A DNA stretch of 64,000 nt from Paracoccus sediminis. GTDB taxonomy: Bacteria; Pseudomonadota; Alphaproteobacteria; Rhodobacterales; Rhodobacteraceae. The stretch's first letter is position 1. Each line of letters starts with the position of its first letter. The stretch is taken from contig NZ_FZNM01000003.1 of NCBI RefSeq assembly GCF_900188295.1, positions 124,001 through 188,000 on the forward strand. Reading direction: 5' to 3'. A program made the translations under genes and the position numbers. The notes beneath the pieces were generated by a model. The model saw only the letters and a list, made by a program, of their open reading frames with translations, did no database searches and was not told where the DNA came from. Positions 18,178-28,037 of this stretch are shown piece by piece.

Positions 18178-19427
18178 GAACGATAGTCGGCGTTGATGTC
18201 GATATAGCCGTGCGTCAGGTCGCAGGTCCACACGGTCCGCGTCCCCTGCCCCAGCCCCAGGTCGACGGCAATCAGCAGATCCTGCCGCTTCATATAGGCG
18301 CTTGCTGCGGCCTCGTCGTAATCGGGGGATCGCCAGCCGTTTTCGGCCAGCACCAGGTCGCCGAACCGGATCGTCAGGCGGTCGCGGTCGGCCTGGGCGC
18401 CGGATTTGCCGACGGCGGCGACGATGCGGCCCCAGTTCGCATCCTCTCCGGCGATGGCGGTCTTGACCAGGGGCGAATTGGCGATGGCCATGGCGACCCG
18501 GTGCGCATCGGCATCGGACGCGGCGCCCGTCACCCGCACCTCGACGAACTTCGTCGCGCCCTCGCCGTCGCGCACGACCAGTTGCGCCAGATCGCGCATG
18601 ACGCCGTGCAGCGCCGTGACAAAGGCCGCGCCCGCGCCGCTGTCCAGCGAGGTGATCGGGGCGGCCGCGCTGCGCCCGGTCGCCGCCAGGATCAGGGCGT
18701 CGGATGTCGAGGTGTCGCTGTCCACGGTGATGGCGTTGAAGGTTGACCCCAACCCCGACGACAAGGCCCGCTGCAACAATGGCGCGGCGATCGTCGCGTC
18801 AGTAAAGACATAGACCAGCATCGTCGCCATGTCGGGCGCGATCATGCCGGACCCTTTGGCGATGCCGGCGATGCGGATATCGCCGCCCTCGCCCGCGACC
18901 GTGGCGGATGCGCCCTTGGGAAAGGTGTCGGTCGTCATGATGGCGCGGGCCGCCTCGGCGATGCCGCTTGCGTCCAGCGATGCCGCCAGGCCGCCGACGA
19001 TGGCAATGATCCGGTCGTGGGGCAGCGGTTCCCCGATCACCCCGGTCGAGGAGGAGAACACCCGGCCGGCCGGAACGCCCGTCGCCTGCGCCACCGCGCC
19101 CGTCACCGCGTCCACCGATTCCTGACCCCGCGCGCCGGTAAAGGCGTTGGCGTTGCCCGAGTTGACGATGATCGCCGCGCCGTCGGGCGCATCGCCCCCC
19201 GCCGCCAGCTTGGCCTGATTGTCCAGAATGCAGGCTGCACGGGTTGATGATGTGGTAAAGGCGCCCGCCAGCGTCGATCCCGGCGCGACGCGGATCAGCG
19301 TCACGTCGGTCCGGCCCTGGTATTTCACCCCTGCGGCGCCGCTTGCGAATTCGATGCCGTCAATGACGGGCAGATCGGGAAAGCCGGCGGGCGCCAGGGG
19401 GGAAACGGGCAGACCGGCCTTGCCCAT
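18174..19427 (-). CDS. argJ: Bifunctional glutamate N-acetyltransferase/amino-acid acetyltransferase ArgJ
   Basis: 417 aa. Moves acetyl from N-acetylornithine to glutamate (cyclic arginine pathway) and can also use acetyl-CoA. The precursor self-cleaves before the Thr of MIAPDMATML, here Thr202, giving alpha and beta chains. FNAITVDSDTSTSDA is the family motif, with S where most members have G. The gene starts 1 nt after the parvulin gene stop and ends in a GTGA overlap with mutT, forming a three-gene leftward operon. Confidence 0.95.
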   Translation of the reverse strand: MGKAGLPVSPLAPAGFPDLPVIDGIEFASGAAGVKYQGRTDVTLIRVAPGSTLAGAFTTSSTRAACILDNQAKLAAGGDAPDGAAIIVNSGNANAFTGARGQESVDAVTGAVAQATGVPAGRVFSSSTGVIGEPLPHDRIIAIVGGLAASLDASGIAEAARAIMTTDTFPKGASATVAGEGGDIRIAGIAKGSGMIAPDMATMLVYVFTDATIAAPLLQRALSSGLGSTFNAITVDSDTSTSDALILAATGRSAAAPITSLDSGAGAAFVTALHGVMRDLAQLVVRDGEGATKFVEVRVTGAASDADAHRVAMAIANSPLVKTAIAGEDANWGRIVAAVGKSGAQADRDRLTIRFGDLVLAENGWRSPDYDEAAASAYMKRQDLLIAVDLGLGQGTRTVWTCDLTHGYIDINADYRS

Positions 19428-19428
19428 G

Positions 19429-20268
19429 TCACTCGTTCTCCAGCAGGTCGGTGTTGTTCAACAACGCCGGGTCGATGCCTTCGACCTTTTCAACCGTCGC
19501 GGCATCGGTCAGTCGCTGGATTTCGGCCTGGACCTTGTCGCGCAGCACCATCTGGGCCACCTGGTCACGCACCTCGTCCAGCTTGGGGGCCTCGCGCATC
19601 CGGGTATCGTTCAGCTTGATGACATGCCAGCCGAATTCGGTCTGCACCGGATCCGAAATCTGGCCCTTTTCCATGGCCGCCACGGCATCGGCAAAAGGCT
19701 TGACCATCTGGTCTGCGGAAAACCAGCCTAGGTCGCCCTTGTTCGGCCCGCTCGGTCCGGTCGAATTCTGTTCGGCCAGCGTCCCGAAATCGGCGCCCCC
19801 GTCCAGTTCGGCCTTGATGGCGGCGGCCTTTTCCTGGGAATCGACCAGGATATGCGCGGCGGAATATTCGGTCGCAGGCGCTGCGGCGGCAAACAGCTTG
19901 TCATAGCCAGCCTGGATTTCGGCATCCGTCGGCTCGGTTCCGGCAACCTCGGCAATGGCCGAGGCGGCCAGCGTGTTGCGACGCTGGATTTCCAGCTGCG
20001 CGCGCACGCCCGCGTTCTGCGTGCCCGCCTCGGCCACCGCAGTCTGCTGGATCAGCTGATCCAGCATCATTTCGTACAGCGCCGGGTCGGGCAGTTCCGC
20101 CATCTGCGGATCCTGGGACGCGGCCTGTTTCATCACGATCATCTCGCCCAGGGTGATGGGCGTATCGTTGACAGTGGCTACGACCGTATCGGCCCCCTTG
20201 TCCTGGGCAAGGGCCGCAAGCGGCAGGGCCGTGGCCAGAAGGGTGGCCAGGATCGACGACTTGAGCAT
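19429..20268 (-). CDS. Secreted parvulin-type peptidyl-prolyl isomerase (PrsA/SurA-like)
   Basis: 279 aa. Signal peptide [21 protein letters not shown]. An N-terminal SurA-N/chaperone-like helical part is followed by a rotamase domain: [37 protein letters not shown], and [12 protein letters not shown]. Folds exported proteins in the periplasm. ATG 20268 has AAGGAAA at 6 nt spacing; 27 more open codons upstream carry no signal. It is divergent from secA, so a periplasmic foldase and the export motor share one 199-nt control region. Confidence 0.92.
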   Translation of the reverse strand: MLKSSILATLLATALPLAALAQDKGADTVVATVNDTPITLGEMIVMKQAASQDPQMAELPDPALYEMMLDQLIQQTAVAEAGTQNAGVRAQLEIQRRNTLAASAIAEVAGTEPTDAEIQAGYDKLFAAAAPATEYSAAHILVDSQEKAAAIKAELDGGADFGTLAEQNSTGPSGPNKGDLGWFSADQMVKPFADAVAAMEKGQISDPVQTEFGWHVIKLNDTRMREAPKLDEVRDQVAQMVLRDKVQAEIQRLTDAATVEKVEGIDPALLNNTDLLENE

Positions 20269-20311
20269 GGGAATTTCCTTCGCGTGTTCGGCCCGCCTAT
20301 CCGGGCCAGCG

Positions 20312-20340
20312 TTGACAGTCAGGCAGGCGAGGCATAGATC
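20312..20340 (+). promoter_or_regulatory. Candidate secA promoter
   Basis: Exact TTGACA at 20312-20317, then 17 nt, then a weak -10 (TAGATC, 20335-20340). It lies about 130 nt before the secA start, in the region shared with the divergent parvulin gene. The -10 matches only half of the consensus, as is common in alphaproteobacteria. Confidence 0.35.
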
Positions 20341-20467
20341 CCGGTCCAACTTTGTGGAAGGCGCTGCCGCCGCTTTCGTTCAGGCCCCTGATACGGCAAT
20401 GCGGCAGGTCGGGGCAAGTGGCCCGGCCGGAATAGCCTTTCCCAACAACGTGATTGCGAAGGTTTAC

Positions 20468-23185
20468 ATGCTCGGCATCGGACAACTGGCGAAAAAGGTC
20501 TTTGGCAGCCCCAACGACCGCAAGGTCAAGGGCACGCGTGGGCTGATCGCCCGCATCAACGAGCTGGAGGACCAGTTCCGCGCCCTGAACGACGGGGGCC
20601 TGATCGACAAGACCCGCGAATTCCAGAGCCGCGTCGCCGGGGGCGAAAGCCTGGACGACATCCTGCCCGAGGCCTTCGCCAACTGCCGCGAAGGGGCGCG
20701 CCGCGCCCTGGGCCTGCGCGCCTTCGACGTGCAGCTGATGGGCGGCCTGTTCCTGCACCAGGGCAACATCGCCGAAATGAAGACGGGCGAGGGCAAGACC
20801 CTGGTGGCGACCTTTCCCGCCTATCTGAACGCGCTGACCGGCAAGGGCGTCCACATCGTCACCGTCAACGACTATCTGGCGAAACGCGACGCCGACTGGA
20901 TGGGCAAGGTGTTCCGCCAGTTGGGCCTGACCACGGGCGTCGTCTATCCCTTCCAGGCGGAACCGGAAAAGCGCGCGGCCTATGCCGCCGACGTGACCTA
21001 TGCCACCAACAACGAACTGGGCTTCGACTATCTGCGCGACAACATGAAGGGCAGCGTCGAGGAAATGGTCCAGCGCGGCCACAACTTTGCCATCGTGGAC
21101 GAGGTGGACAGCATCCTGATCGACGAGGCGCGCACGCCCCTGATTATTTCCGGCCCGTCCCAGGACCGAAGCGAACTGTACGTCACGTTGAACCAATACG
21201 TTCCGCTGCTGACGGACGACCACTACAAGCTGGACGAAAAGGCCCGCAACGCCACCTTCACCGAAGAAGGCAACGAATTCCTGGAACGCCGCCTGCAAGC
21301 CGACGGCATCCTGCCCGAAGGCCAGACGCTGTACGACCCGGAATCGACCACCATCGTTCATCACGCGAACCAGGCGCTGCGGGCCTGGAAGCTGTTCAAC
21401 AAGGACCAGCACTACATGGTCCGCGATGGCGAGGTGATGCTGATCGACGAATTCACCGGCCGGATGATGAAGGGCCGCCGCCTGTCGGACGGCCTGCATC
21501 AGGCGATCGAGGCCAAGGAAGGCGTGACCATCCAGCCGGAAAACGTCACGCTGGCCTCTGTCACCTTCCAGAACTATTTCCGCCTTTACGCGAAACTTGC
21601 CGGCATGACCGGCACGGCCGCGACCGAGGCCGACGAATTCGCCGAAATCTACAAGCTGGGCGTGGTCGAGGTTCCGACCAACCGCGCCATTTCCCGCCAG
21701 GACGAACACGATCGCGTCTATCGGACGGCGGCCGAAAAATACGCCGCCGTCATCGAGGCGATCAAGGAGGCCCATGCCAAGGGCCAGCCCACCCTGGTCG
21801 GCACCACCAGCATCGAAAAGTCGGAAATGCTGTCCGCGATGCTGCAAAAGCAGGACATTCCCCACAACGTCCTGAACGCCCGCCAGCACGAGGCCGAGGC
21901 GCAGATCGTGGCCGATGCGGGCAAGCCCGGCGCCGTGACCATCGCCACCAACATGGCCGGACGCGGCACGGACATCCAGTTGGGCGGCAATGTCGAGATG
22001 AAGGTGCTGGAAGCCCTGAAGGCCGACCCCGAGGCCAATCCCGACCAGCTTCGCGCCCGGATCGAATCCGAACACGCCGCCGACAAGGAAAAGGTCCTGG
22101 CCGCCGGAGGGCTGTTCGTGCTGGGCACCGAACGCCACGAAAGCCGCCGGATCGACAACCAGTTGCGCGGGCGTTCGGGCCGCCAGGGCGATCCGGGCCG
22201 GTCGCTGTTCTTCCTGTCGCTGGACGACGACCTGATGCGGATCTTCGGATCGGAACGGCTGGACAAGGTTCTGTCCACCCTGGGTATGAAAGAGGGCGAA
22301 GCGATCATCCACCCTTGGGTGAACAAGTCGCTGGAACGCGCCCAGGCCAAGGTCGAGGGCCGCAACTTCGACATCCGCAAGCAGTTGCTGAAATTCGACG
22401 ACGTGATGAACGACCAGCGCAAGGCGATCTTCAGCCAGCGCCGCGAGATCATGGACAGCACCGAGGTCGACGAGATCGCCGCCGACATGCGCCATCAGGT
22501 GATCGACGATCTGGTGGACGAGTTCATGCCGCCCAAGTCCTATCCCGAACAATGGGATGCGGACGGTCTGAAGACCGCGATCCGCGAACGGCTGAACATG
22601 AACCTGCCGGTCGCCGACTGGACGGCCGAGGAAGGCGTGGATCAGGACGCGCTCCGCGAGCGGATCGAAAAGGCGACCGACACCTATCAGGCCGACAAGG
22701 CGCAGGCCTTCGGGCCGGAAAACATGCGCAACATCGAAAAACAGGTGCTGTTGCAGATGATCGACGGGAAATGGCGCGACCACCTGCTGACGCTGGAACA
22801 CCTGCGGTCGGTCGTCGGTTTCCGCGGCTATGCGCAGCGCGACCCCCTGTCGGAATACAAGACCGAGGCCTTCCAGCTGTTCGAAACCATGCTGGACGGG
22901 CTGCGCTTCGACGTGACGCAGCGCCTTGCGCAGATCCGCCCCCTGACCGAGGCCGAACGCGAGGATATGCTGCGCCAGATGGCCCAGCAGCAAAAGGCCG
23001 CCCAGGAACACCTGACCATGGAACACGGGGCGGAACGGCAATCCGACGACGACGCCGACAAACCCGAACCGCTGGTCGTGGGGTTCGATCAAACCGACAT
23101 GAGCACCTGGGGAAACCCGTCGCGCAACGACCCCTGCCCCTGCGGATCGGGCAAGAAGTTCAAGCATTGCCACGGCGCGATCTGA
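20468..23185 (+). CDS. secA: Preprotein translocase ATPase SecA
   Basis: 905 aa. The export motor of the SecYEG channel. Begins [20 protein letters not shown]; Walker A in [37 protein letters not shown] (DEAD-like Walker B); [13 protein letters not shown] in NBD2; and the C-terminal zinc motif [16 protein letters not shown], which binds SecB and ribosomes. The frame is open upstream to about 20153, but family length and N-terminus place the start at 20468, with GAAGG before it. Length matches alphaproteobacterial SecA. Confidence 0.97.
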   Translation: MLGIGQLAKKVFGSPNDRKVKGTRGLIARINELEDQFRALNDGGLIDKTREFQSRVAGGESLDDILPEAFANCREGARRALGLRAFDVQLMGGLFLHQGNIAEMKTGEGKTLVATFPAYLNALTGKGVHIVTVNDYLAKRDADWMGKVFRQLGLTTGVVYPFQAEPEKRAAYAADVTYATNNELGFDYLRDNMKGSVEEMVQRGHNFAIVDEVDSILIDEARTPLIISGPSQDRSELYVTLNQYVPLLTDDHYKLDEKARNATFTEEGNEFLERRLQADGILPEGQTLYDPESTTIVHHANQALRAWKLFNKDQHYMVRDGEVMLIDEFTGRMMKGRRLSDGLHQAIEAKEGVTIQPENVTLASVTFQNYFRLYAKLAGMTGTAATEADEFAEIYKLGVVEVPTNRAISRQDEHDRVYRTAAEKYAAVIEAIKEAHAKGQPTLVGTTSIEKSEMLSAMLQKQDIPHNVLNARQHEAEAQIVADAGKPGAVTIATNMAGRGTDIQLGGNVEMKVLEALKADPEANPDQLRARIESEHAADKEKVLAAGGLFVLGTERHESRRIDNQLRGRSGRQGDPGRSLFFLSLDDDLMRIFGSERLDKVLSTLGMKEGEAIIHPWVNKSLERAQAKVEGRNFDIRKQLLKFDDVMNDQRKAIFSQRREIMDSTEVDEIAADMRHQVIDDLVDEFMPPKSYPEQWDADGLKTAIRERLNMNLPVADWTAEEGVDQDALRERIEKATDTYQADKAQAFGPENMRNIEKQVLLQMIDGKWRDHLLTLEHLRSVVGFRGYAQRDPLSEYKTEAFQLFETMLDGLRFDVTQRLAQIRPLTEAEREDMLRQMAQQQKAAQEHLTMEHGAERQSDDDADKPEPLVVGFDQTDMSTWGNPSRNDPCPCGSGKKFKHCHGAI

Positions 23186-23202
23186 CAAGGTGATCCAAGG
23201 GC

Positions 23203-23221
23203 GGGGGCGAGGTTCGCCCCC
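23203..23221. terminator. Hairpin between secA and fmt
   Basis: GGGGGCGA-GGT-TCGCCCCC between the convergent stops of secA (23185) and fmt (23222). No U-tract; a probable bidirectional terminator. Confidence 0.55.
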
Positions 23222-24115
23222 CTATCGCAGCCGCACGGGAAGCGCCCATCCGCGCAGCAGTTCTGCCGCAGCCATCGGTCTTTTCCCCGGCCGTTGCGCT
23301 TCCAGAACCTCGACCGCGCCCTGGCCGCAGGCGATTGCAAAGTCCCCGAGCACCTGCCCCGGCTGGCCTTGGCCGTCCGCCATCCGGCTGCGCAGCAGCT
23401 TGACCCGCTCGCCCGCGATCTCGCACCAGGCGCCGGGAAAGGGCGACAAGCCCCGGATCAGCCGGTCCACCTCGACAGCAGGACGCGACCAATCGACCCG
23501 AGCCTCGGCCTTGTCGATCTTGGCGGCATAGGTCACGCCGTCCTCCGCCTGCGCCACCGCCGGCAAGGGCATCCGCGCCAGCACCTCAACGATCAGATCC
23601 GCCCCCATCGCCGACAGCCGGTCATGCAGGTCGGCCGTCGTCTCCTCAGGCCCGATCGCGGTCCGCGCCTTGGCCAGGACCGGCCCGGTATCCAGCCCGG
23701 CCTCCATCTGCATGATCGCGACGCCGGTCTCGGCATCCCCAGCCATCACTGCGCGATGGATCGGCGCCGCCCCCCGCCAGCGGGGAAGAAGCGAGGCGTG
23801 GATGTTCAGACATCCAAGACGCGGCGCATTCAGCACCGGCTCCGGCAGGATCAGCCCATAAGCGACGACCACCGCCACATCGGCCTGCAAGGCCGCAAAA
23901 TCGGCCTGATCGCCCGGATCGCGCAGCCGCAGCGGCGTCCGCACCGCGATCCCCAATTCATCGGCCGCCGCATGAACCGCCGAGGGGCGTGGCTTCTGCC
24001 CCCGCCCGGCCGCGCGCGGCGGTTGCGAATAGACGGCCACGACATCGTGCCGCGCGGCCATGGCCCGCAGCGCAGGCACCGAAAATTCGGGCGTTCCCAT
24101 GAAGATCGCGCGCAT
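23222..24115 (-). CDS. fmt: Methionyl-tRNA formyltransferase
   Basis: 297 aa. Formylates initiator Met-t[19 protein letters not shown] is the family N-terminus; [16 protein letters not shown] holds the catalytic Asn/His region, and the C-terminal tRNA-binding domain includes [12 protein letters not shown] 24115 has AAAGGG 6 nt upstream. A GTG at 24136, in frame, would add VKKKGLP and has its own GAGGAT at 6 nt spacing inside the repeat element, so both starts may be used. It lies downstream of three deformylase-like genes, matching its functional partner. Confidence 0.95.
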   Translation of the reverse strand: MRAIFMGTPEFSVPALRAMAARHDVVAVYSQPPRAAGRGQKPRPSAVHAAADELGIAVRTPLRLRDPGDQADFAALQADVAVVVAYGLILPEPVLNAPRLGCLNIHASLLPRWRGAAPIHRAVMAGDAETGVAIMQMEAGLDTGPVLAKARTAIGPEETTADLHDRLSAMGADLIVEVLARMPLPAVAQAEDGVTYAAKIDKAEARVDWSRPAVEVDRLIRGLSPFPGAWCEIAGERVKLLRSRMADGQGQPGQVLGDFAIACGQGAVEVLEAQRPGKRPMAAAELLRGWALPVRLR

Positions 24116-24125
24116 CGGCAGCCCT

Positions 24126-24178
24126 TTCTTCTTCACTCAAATATCCTCGGGGGGTCCGGGGGGCAGACGGCCCCCCGG
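24126..24178 (-). repeat. Intergenic hairpin/ribosome-binding repeat, copy A
   Basis: On the minus strand: hairpin CCGGGGGG with a 7-nt loop and CCCCCCGG (24156-24178), then CCCCCGAGGATATTTGA, then GTGAAGAAGAA. It nearly matches copy B at 33685-33734. It lies between the stop of the third deformylase gene and fmt, and supplies a GAGGAT Shine-Dalgarno sequence and an alternative GTG start for fmt. Confidence 0.75.
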
Positions 24179-24183
24179 CGCCT

Positions 24184-24684
24184 TCACCGCCGCGCCAGCT
24201 TGGCCGATTTCGCGACCAGCATCTTGCGCCGCAAGGGCGACAAGCGATCGACATACATCCGCCCGTCCAGATGGTCGATCTGATGCTGCACGCTGGTGGC
24301 CCACAGGCCCACGAAATCGCGGTCCTCGACCTCGCCCGTCTCGTTCAGGAACCGCACCGTCACGGCGCGGGGACGGCTGACCGGGGCAAAGACGCCGGGC
24401 AGGTTGGGGCTGGCCTCGTCATGGCTGCGCAACTGCGCACTGGAATGCAGCACCTGGGGATTGGCCATCCGGACCGCCTGCCCGCGCCTGTCGGACGCAT
24501 CCACCACCGCCAGGCGCAGCAGGATGCCGATCTGCGGCGCGGCCAGGCCCACGCCCGGCATGGCGTCCATCGTGTCCACCATGTCGTCCCAGATCATCCG
24601 CACGGTTTCGGTCACGGCATCGACGGGCTGTGCCGGAACATGCAGGCGCCGGTCGGAATACGGCAGAAAGGGCCGGACCGTCAT
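24184..24684 (-). CDS. Peptide deformylase-like protein, catalytic residues lost
   Basis: 166 aa with the overall deformylase fold: motif I GVGLAAPQIG at residues 44-53 is intact. Motif II, normally EGCLS, reads EASPN, so the metal-binding Cys is Ser92. Motif III, normally HELDH, reads HQIDH, so the catalytic Glu is Gln135. The protein should bind metal poorly and be inactive as a hydrolase. Reading frame and length are intact, and its ATG overlaps the def2 stop (ATGA). It may be a pseudoenzyme that still binds nascent chains or ribosomes; that is inference. Confidence 0.85.
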   Translation of the reverse strand: MTVRPFLPYSDRRLHVPAQPVDAVTETVRMIWDDMVDTMDAMPGVGLAAPQIGILLRLAVVDASDRRGQAVRMANPQVLHSSAQLRSHDEASPNLPGVFAPVSRPRAVTVRFLNETGEVEDRDFVGLWATSVQHQIDHLDGRMYVDRLSPLRRKMLVAKSAKLARR

Positions 24685-25202
24685 GGCCGCGGATCCACGA
24701 TCAGGCGGCCGTCCAGGTGATCGATCTCGTGCTGGACGATGCGGGCCTCGGCTTCGATCAGCATCCGCATCTGCCGCACGCCATGCAGGTCGTACCACAG
24801 CACCTAGACATGCCGGGCGCGGCTTACGGAAACAGGCTGGCCTGGGATGGACAGGCAGGTCTCGACCTCCTCGGCCTCGTCGTCGGACCGGGCCACGATT
24901 TCGGGATCCAGCATCGCCACGGGCGTCGACATGCCGAATTTCCATCCCGCGTCCATCACAAGGGCGCGAACCGGATTGCCGATCTGCGGCGCGGCCAGGC
25001 CCCGTCCGCCGGCCGCATACATCGTCGCCAACAGATCGCGTACCAGTTGGCGCAGATCATGTCCCGGCAGATAGCCCGAGGGATCGCAGCGCACGGACAG
25101 CAGCGGATGGGGATGGCTCAGGATCGGCCGGACCGCGCCGCCGCGCAGGTCATCCGCAAGGTCAGGGGGAAGAACATCGGGGATCGCGCCGCGATCAGGC
25201 AC
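24681..25202 (-). pseudogene. Second peptide deformylase gene, interrupted by in-frame TAG
   Basis: The frame starts with GTG 25202 (overlapping the def1 stop by 8 nt) and reads a deformylase: GRGLAAPQIG (motif I) and ETCLSIPG (motif II, Cys kept). It then meets TAG at 24806-24804, right after VSRARHV. Beyond the stop the same frame continues as VLWYDLHGVRQMRML... to QHEIDHLDG (motif III, complete) and ends with TGA at 24683-24681, overlapping the next ATG. No frameshift is needed: one codon breaks the gene. The 132-aa product would lack the zinc-binding HEXXH. It is a fresh pseudogene, a sequencing error, or a readthrough case. Confidence 0.85.
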
Positions 25203-25719
25203 GGGCCTTTTCCCGCTTCAGCTTGACCATCTTGCGGGTAATCATCTGGCGCTTGATGGCCGACAGGTGATCCAGGAACAGAATGCCGTCCAGATGGTCC
25301 AGTTCGTGCTGCGCGCAGGTGGCCCAGAGATCGTCGAATTCCTGTTCGTGGATCCGGCCGTCCAGACCCAGCCAGCGCAGCCGCACCTGTTTCGGGCGCG
25401 TCACCTCGGCATAGTGTTCGGGCACCGACAAACAGCCTTCCTCATAGGTGTTCAGGGCTTCGGACGTCCAGACCACCTCGGGGTTGACCAGCACCGTCGG
25501 ACGCCGCTCGGCATCGGGATCACGGGTCGCGTCCATCACGAAGACGCGGACCAGAACGCCCACCTGCGGCGCGGCCAGGCCCACGCCCGGCGCGTCGTAC
25601 ATCGTGGCAAGCATGTCGGCCGCCAGGGTTTCGATGTCCGGCGTGATGCGTGCCACCGGGTCGCAGACCTTTTTCAGGCGCGGATCGGGATGGATCAGGA
25701 TGGAACGCAGGCTGCTCAT
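25195..25719 (-). CDS. def: Peptide deformylase (active copy)
   Basis: 174 aa. Removes formyl from nascent N-terminal Met. All three motifs are intact: GVGLAAPQVG (residues 45-54), EGCLSVP with Cys96, and HELDH with His138, Glu139 and His142. The N-terminus SLRSILIHPDPRLKKVC is usual for the family. The start at 25719 fits the family; 53 further open codons upstream are antisense to the aminotransferase gene and its leader. First gene of the leftward def-def2-def3-fmt cluster. Confidence 0.96.
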   Translation of the reverse strand: MSSLRSILIHPDPRLKKVCDPVARITPDIETLAADMLATMYDAPGVGLAAPQVGVLVRVFVMDATRDPDAERRPTVLVNPEVVWTSEALNTYEEGCLSVPEHYAEVTRPKQVRLRWLGLDGRIHEQEFDDLWATCAQHELDHLDGILFLDHLSAIKRQMITRKMVKLKREKARA

Positions 25720-25795
25720 ATCCAGCGATTTAGGGCAAGGCTTCACCATAAGCAACAACCGGCGTATGCAGGGGAAAACAACGACAGGCAGGATC

Positions 25796-26995
25796 ATGAC
25801 GCACCACTCCCCTTCCCCGCCCGACTTTGACGAGATCATCGACCGCGTGGGCACCCGGTGTTCCAAATGGGACGACATGCAGGCGACCTACGGGGTTGCG
25901 CCCGATGACGGCGGGCTGGCGATGTGGGTCGCGGACATGGATTTCCGGCCCCCCATGGCCGTGCAGCGCGCGGTGCAAACGGTGGCCGCCCACGGCCTTT
26001 ACGGCTATCCCGGCGCGAACCGGCCCTATCTGGACGCGATCCGCTGGTGGATGGAAAACCGCCACGGCTGGTCCATCGAAGCCGGCTGGATCCTGACCTG
26101 CGCGGGGCTGGTCAACGGGGTGGCGATGGCGCTTGACGCCTATACCGAGGCAGGCGACGGCGTGATCGTGATGTCCCCGGTCTATCACGCCTTTGCCCGC
26201 GTGATCCGGGCGTCGGGGCGCAGCCTGGTGGAACTGCCCCTGGCCCAGGATGACGGGCTGTACCGCCTGGACTGGCCCGCCTGGGAGGCCCGCCTGACGG
26301 GGCGCGAAAAACTGCTGATCCTGTGTTCGCCCCACAATCCCGGCGGCCGCGTCTGGACGCCCGGCGAACTGCGGCAGGTGGCCGATTTCTGCATCCGCCA
26401 CGACCTGATCCTGGTGTCGGACGAGATCCATTGCGATCTGGTCATGCCGGGACACCGACACCGGATGACCGCCTTGGCCTGCCCCGACATCGCGGACCGC
26501 CTGGTGACGCTGACCGCCGCCACCAAGACCTTCAACATCGCGGGCGCGCACATCGGCAACGCGATCATCGCCGACGACGCCCTGCGGAACCGCTTTCGCG
26601 GGGCGCTGACGGCGCGCGGCATCTCTCCCGGCCTGTTCGGGATGGACATGGCCGCGGCGGCCTATTCTCCCGAAGGCGCGGCCTGGGTCGATGCGCTTGT
26701 GGAATACCTGGATGGCAACCGGCGGCTGTTCGACGACGGCATCAACGCCATTCCCGGCCTGCGGTCGATGCCTTTGCAGGCCACCTATCTGTCTTGGGTC
26801 GATTTCGCGGGCACCGGAATGACCCCCGCCGAATTCACCGCCCGCGTCGAACGAACCGCCCGCATCGCTGCCAACCACGGCGCCACCTTCGGCACCGGGG
26901 GCGAGACGTTCCTGCGCTTCAACATTGCCACGCCCCGCGCCCGCGTGGCCGAGGCGGTCGCGCGGTTGAAGGAGGCGTTCGGGGATCTGCAATAG
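25796..26995 (+). CDS. PatB/MalY-type PLP aminotransferase (putative cystathionine beta-lyase)
   Basis: 399 aa fold-type I PLP enzyme. MWVADMDFRPP is typical of MalY/PatB; SPHNPGGRVW, SDEIHCDLVMPGH and the PLP Lys in TAATKTFNIAG are present. Family members are C-S beta-lyases acting on cystathionine or related substrates. ATG 25796 follows CAGGAT; an ATG at 25766 is also in frame but less well placed. It is divergent from the deformylase cluster with 76 nt between starts. Substrate not certain. Confidence 0.9.
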   Translation: MTHHSPSPPDFDEIIDRVGTRCSKWDDMQATYGVAPDDGGLAMWVADMDFRPPMAVQRAVQTVAAHGLYGYPGANRPYLDAIRWWMENRHGWSIEAGWILTCAGLVNGVAMALDAYTEAGDGVIVMSPVYHAFARVIRASGRSLVELPLAQDDGLYRLDWPAWEARLTGREKLLILCSPHNPGGRVWTPGELRQVADFCIRHDLILVSDEIHCDLVMPGHRHRMTALACPDIADRLVTLTAATKTFNIAGAHIGNAIIADDALRNRFRGALTARGISPGLFGMDMAAAAYSPEGAAWVDALVEYLDGNRRLFDDGINAIPGLRSMPLQATYLSWVDFAGTGMTPAEFTARVERTARIAANHGATFGTGGETFLRFNIATPRARVAEAVARLKEAFGDLQ

Positions 26996-27068
26996 GCCCG
27001 CGTTGCATTCCCGTGCCCAGGCGATCATATAAGGGCGCAACCCCGAACAGCCCGAAGGCGCACCCCGC

Positions 27069-28031
27069 ATGGTCTATCTGGATTTCGAAAAACCGCTTGC
27101 CGACATCGAGGGCAAGGCCGAGGAACTTCGCATCCTGGCCCGCAAATCCGACAACACCGTGGATGTGGAAAAAGAGGCGGCGGCGCTTGACCGCAAATCC
27201 GCCGATCTGTTGCGCGACCTGTACAAGACGCTGGATCCCTGGCGCAAGACGCAGGTGGCCCGCCACCCCGACCGCCCGCATTGCCGCGATTACATCGACG
27301 CGCTGTTTTCCGAATACACCCCGCTTGCGGGCGACCGGGCCTTTGGCGACGACCACGCGGTGATGGGCGGGCTGGCGCGGTTCAACGACGCGCCCTGCGT
27401 GGTGATCGGCCACGAAAAGGGCAACGACACCCGCACCCGCATCCACCACAACTTCGGCATGGCCCGGCCCGAAGGCTATCGCAAGGCGATCCGGCTGATG
27501 GATCTGGCGCGCCGTTTCCGGTTGCCGGTCATCACCCTGGTCGATACCCCCGGCGCCTATCCCGGCAAGGGCGCCGAGGAACGCGGCCAGTCCGAAGCCA
27601 TCGCCCGCTGCACCCAGAAATGCCTGGAGATCGGCGTCCCCCTGGTCAGCGTCATCATCGGCGAGGGCGGATCGGGCGGGGCGGTGGCATTCGCCACGGC
27701 CGACCGCATCGCCATGCTGGAACATTCGATCTATTCGGTGATTTCGCCCGAAGGCTGCGCCTCGATCCTGTGGAAGGACGCCGACCGGATGCGCGAGGCG
27801 GCCGAGGCGCTGCGCCTGACCGCACAGGATCTGAAGAAACTGGGCGTGATCGACCGCATCATCGCCGAACCCGTCGGCGGCGCGCAGCGTGATCCGGCGG
27901 CCGCCATCGCGGCGGTGGGCGAGGAAATCGCCGCGATGCTGGCAGACCTGAAGGGCAGGAAGCCCGCCGATCTGATCCAGGACCGCCGCCAGAAATTCCT
28001 GGCCATGGGATCGAAAAGCCTGGTCGTCTAG
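27069..28031 (+). CDS. accA: Acetyl-CoA carboxylase carboxyltransferase subunit alpha
   Basis: 320 aa. Forms the carboxyltransferase with AccD, making malonyl-CoA for fatty acids. [19 protein letters not shown] is the family N-terminus; the crotonase-like core shows [24 protein letters not shown] and [16 protein letters not shown] 27069 fits the family length. Standalone gene, ending 6 nt from the convergent plsC stop with no terminator between. Confidence 0.97.
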   Translation: MVYLDFEKPLADIEGKAEELRILARKSDNTVDVEKEAAALDRKSADLLRDLYKTLDPWRKTQVARHPDRPHCRDYIDALFSEYTPLAGDRAFGDDHAVMGGLARFNDAPCVVIGHEKGNDTRTRIHHNFGMARPEGYRKAIRLMDLARRFRLPVITLVDTPGAYPGKGAEERGQSEAIARCTQKCLEIGVPLVSVIIGEGGSGGAVAFATADRIAMLEHSIYSVISPEGCASILWKDADRMREAAEALRLTAQDLKKLGVIDRIIAEPVGGAQRDPAAAIAAVGEEIAAMLADLKGRKPADLIQDRRQKFLAMGSKSLVV

Positions 28032-28037
28032 AATCCC

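Noticed and set aside
20297..23188. A 963-codon open frame opposite secA
   Set aside because: Antisense shadow of SecA; no signal peptide, domain or plausible start.
24686..24803. A frameshift as the cause of the def2 interruption
   Set aside because: The same frame continues with the correct motif III after the TAG, so a single stop codon explains it.
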